Source: an uncultured Clostridia bacterium
GTDB taxonomy: Bacteria; Bacillota; Clostridia; Christensenellales; Aristaeellaceae
Reading direction: 5' to 3'
Length of the DNA: 7,115 bases
NCBI GenBank assembly: GCA_937934775.1
Contig: CALGYL010000314.1
Span: 1 to 7,115, forward strand
The notes beneath the pieces were generated by a model. That model ran no database searches. It had not been told where the DNA came from and saw nothing but the letters and a program-made list of their open reading frames with translations. The position numbers were made by a program, and so were the translations under genes. Below, one piece after another: positions 6,606 to 7,115 of the stretch; position 1 is the first letter of the stretch, and each line of letters starts with the position of its first letter.

Positions 6606-6794
6606 TCATGAAAGGTCATGCCCGTCCTTGCCTCTGCCGCTTTTGCTTCTCACGGCTTTTAGTATATCATTCCTTCTAATATATGGCAAGCCGTGTTCCT
6701 CTTTGTCGGGTTTGCCGGCCACGCCCCCGAATTTGACGGGATACCCGGCCCAATCATGCGGTTTACCTTCCATAAATTCGACCGAATCCGGCAA
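6606..6794 (-). pseudogene. Short ORF resembling the C-terminus of a nucleotidyltransferase-like protein, probable remnant
   Basis: An open frame of 62 codons (TTG at 6792-6794, internal ATG at residue 8, stop TGA at 6606-6608) ends with the pattern HGLPYIRRNDIL...KSGRGKDGHDL. This resembles the closing part of small nucleotidyltransferase-like proteins (AbiEii/MNT-type antitoxin relatives), which often end in a 'GL-V-P-y-I-s-r-e-D-L-i-x-x-K-x-x-x-G-R-p-K-D-l-x-D-l' motif. The catalytic N-terminal part (G-S / D-x-D region) is absent. No matching sequence appears in the other minus frames upstream, and an in-frame stop precedes the TTG. There is no good ribosome-binding site. A terminator follows 45 bp downstream, in the right orientation for a transcribed unit. 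It is either a truncated remnant or a chance ORF; the family resemblance is from memory of the motif only. Confidence 0.3.
6651..6695. repeat. Interrupted inverted repeat CACGGCTT / AAGCCGTG
   Basis: CACGGCTT (6651-6658) is the exact reverse complement of AAGCCGTG (6688-6695). Inside, TATAT (6663-6667) can pair with ATATA (6679-6683), leaving an internal loop and an 11-base apical loop. It lies inside the short ORF at 6606-6794 and has no T-run on either side, so it is not a typical terminator. Function unknown. Confidence 0.4.
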
Positions 6795-6966
6795 TTTGCA
6801 CGGTCATCGGGTGGTCGAGATTGTTCAAATGCATTTATCACGCACATACAGTATTTATATCGGCAGTAACAGGTTCATATCCGCATTTTTTGTGAATGTA
6901 AATTTTTTTAAATTTCTCTTCTCAACTATTTCTTAAGAAATGGATCAACCTTTCGGGAGTACACGC
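6795..6966. other. AT-rich intergenic stretch without a recognised gene
   Basis: Between the right-hand terminator and the short ORF the base composition turns AT-rich, with A/T runs at 6900-6915 and GATATAAAT on the minus strand near 6853-6861. This is the kind of DNA expected of a promoter region, and it holds the 14-bp palindrome. A TTGAGA (6919-6924) with a poor TTTACA 17 bases later on the minus strand is a weak promoter candidate. No RNA gene was recognised. Confidence 0.35.
6928..6941. promoter_or_regulatory. Perfect 14-bp palindrome ATTTCTTAAGAAAT in AT-rich intergenic DNA
   Basis: The sequence equals its own reverse complement over 14 bp. It sits in the most AT-rich part of the window (about 6841-6945), between the terminator of the right-hand gene and the short ORF. 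The position fits an operator near a minus-strand promoter. A-tracts just beside it (6900-6915) may bend the DNA. A regulator cannot be named. Confidence 0.3.
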
Positions 6967-7025
6967 AAAAGGCAGGCAACGGTGAACACAAAAACGCCTG
7001 TTCTGCCTCCGTCACGTCGCCTGCC
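6967..7025 (-). terminator. Terminator-like inverted repeat after the right-edge gene
   Basis: On the minus strand GGCAGGC (7019-7025) then GTGA (7012-7015) pair with TCAC (6982-6985) then GCCTGCC (6971-6977), with a small internal loop between. The stem is followed directly by TTTT. It begins 29 bases after the stop of the partial gene at 7054-7056. The loop is long (26 bases), and the CAGGC/GGCAG segments inside can form competing pairs, so efficiency is uncertain. Confidence 0.5.
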
Positions 7026-7053
7026 CATCGAGCTTCTTCGTTAAAACCCAGGT

Positions 7054-7115
7054 TCAGGGCTCTTCATCCGGCCGGGCCCGTCGAGCGATCACAACAAACC
7101 GACCATCGTCCGTTT
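7054..7115 (-). CDS. C-terminal tail of an unidentified gene entering from the right edge
   Basis: Reading the minus strand from the edge, one frame gives 19 codons, TDDGRFVVIARRARPDEEP, then TGA at 7054-7056. The alternating hydrophobic run (RFVVIARR) followed by a charged, proline-containing tail looks like the last beta-strand and end of a globular protein. Several enzyme families, including SAM-dependent methyltransferases, end this way, but no family can be assigned from 19 residues. A terminator-like repeat beginning 29 bases downstream in the same direction supports a real gene end. The other two minus frames stop sooner or look non-coding. Confidence 0.45.
   Translation of the reverse strand, partial: TDDGRFVVIARRARPDEEP

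Noticed and set aside
6659..6847. Minus-strand ORF of 62 codons overlapping the remnant in another frame, considered as its frameshifted N-terminus
   Set aside because: Its N-terminal part shows no nucleotidyltransferase features, so a frameshift joining it to the 6606-6794 frame cannot be supported.
6592..6936. Plus-strand ORF of 114 codons with a hydrophobic stretch near its N-terminus
   Set aside because: The Leu/Pro/Ser run comes from pyrimidine-rich DNA opposite the short minus-strand ORF. The remainder crosses the AT-rich intergenic stretch, and there is no ribosome-binding site or family resemblance.

Overview
The window is dominated by one very large gene on the minus strand. It starts at 6242 and is still open at base 1, giving 2080 sense codons with no stop. 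I translated it codon by codon, and the frame is unbroken from the ATG to the window edge. It encodes a secreted, multi-domain, SpaA/Cna-B-type surface protein of the Gram-positive adhesin or pilin class. Because its stop lies outside the window, a search for closed ORFs sees only short shadow frames here.

The source is most likely a GC-rich member of the Bacillota (Clostridia-like). The support is the Gram-positive-style surface protein with a long signal peptide ending ALA|EE, a proline-rich wall-spanning type spacer, tandem Cna-B modules, and a strong GGGAGG ribosome-binding site. This is inference from gene type and style; no taxonomic marker is present.

Protein order, from high to low coordinates: signal peptide (6129-6242); short linker; 20 tandem Ser-x-x-Pro tetrapeptides (5796-6035) built from nearly identical DNA repeats; two N-terminal adhesin-like beta-sandwich regions (4608-5687); then thirteen consecutive Cna-B/SpaA-like modules (3-4607), the thirteenth cut by the window edge. 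Nearly every module keeps a first-strand Lys, a Glu in an E-x-x-x-P-like motif and a closing Asn (Asp in two modules). That pattern fits intramolecular isopeptide cross-linking and suggests a long, mechanically stapled stalk. The cell-wall anchor (LPXTG-type or other) is not in the window.

Upstream, 6243-7115 holds little coding sequence. At the right edge is the last 19 codons of another minus-strand gene (stop 7054-7056), followed by a terminator-like inverted repeat (6967-7025). Next comes an AT-rich stretch with a perfect 14-bp palindrome (6928-6941), then a short ORF (6606-6794) that resembles the C-terminal end of a nucleotidyltransferase-like protein and is probably a remnant. A strong hairpin with T-runs on both sides follows (6518-6566). 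The roughly 270 bp between that terminator and the giant gene should hold its promoter. It contains a 10-bp direct repeat spaced 31 bp apart but no convincing -35/-10 pair. No tRNA, rRNA, CRISPR array or insertion sequence was seen.
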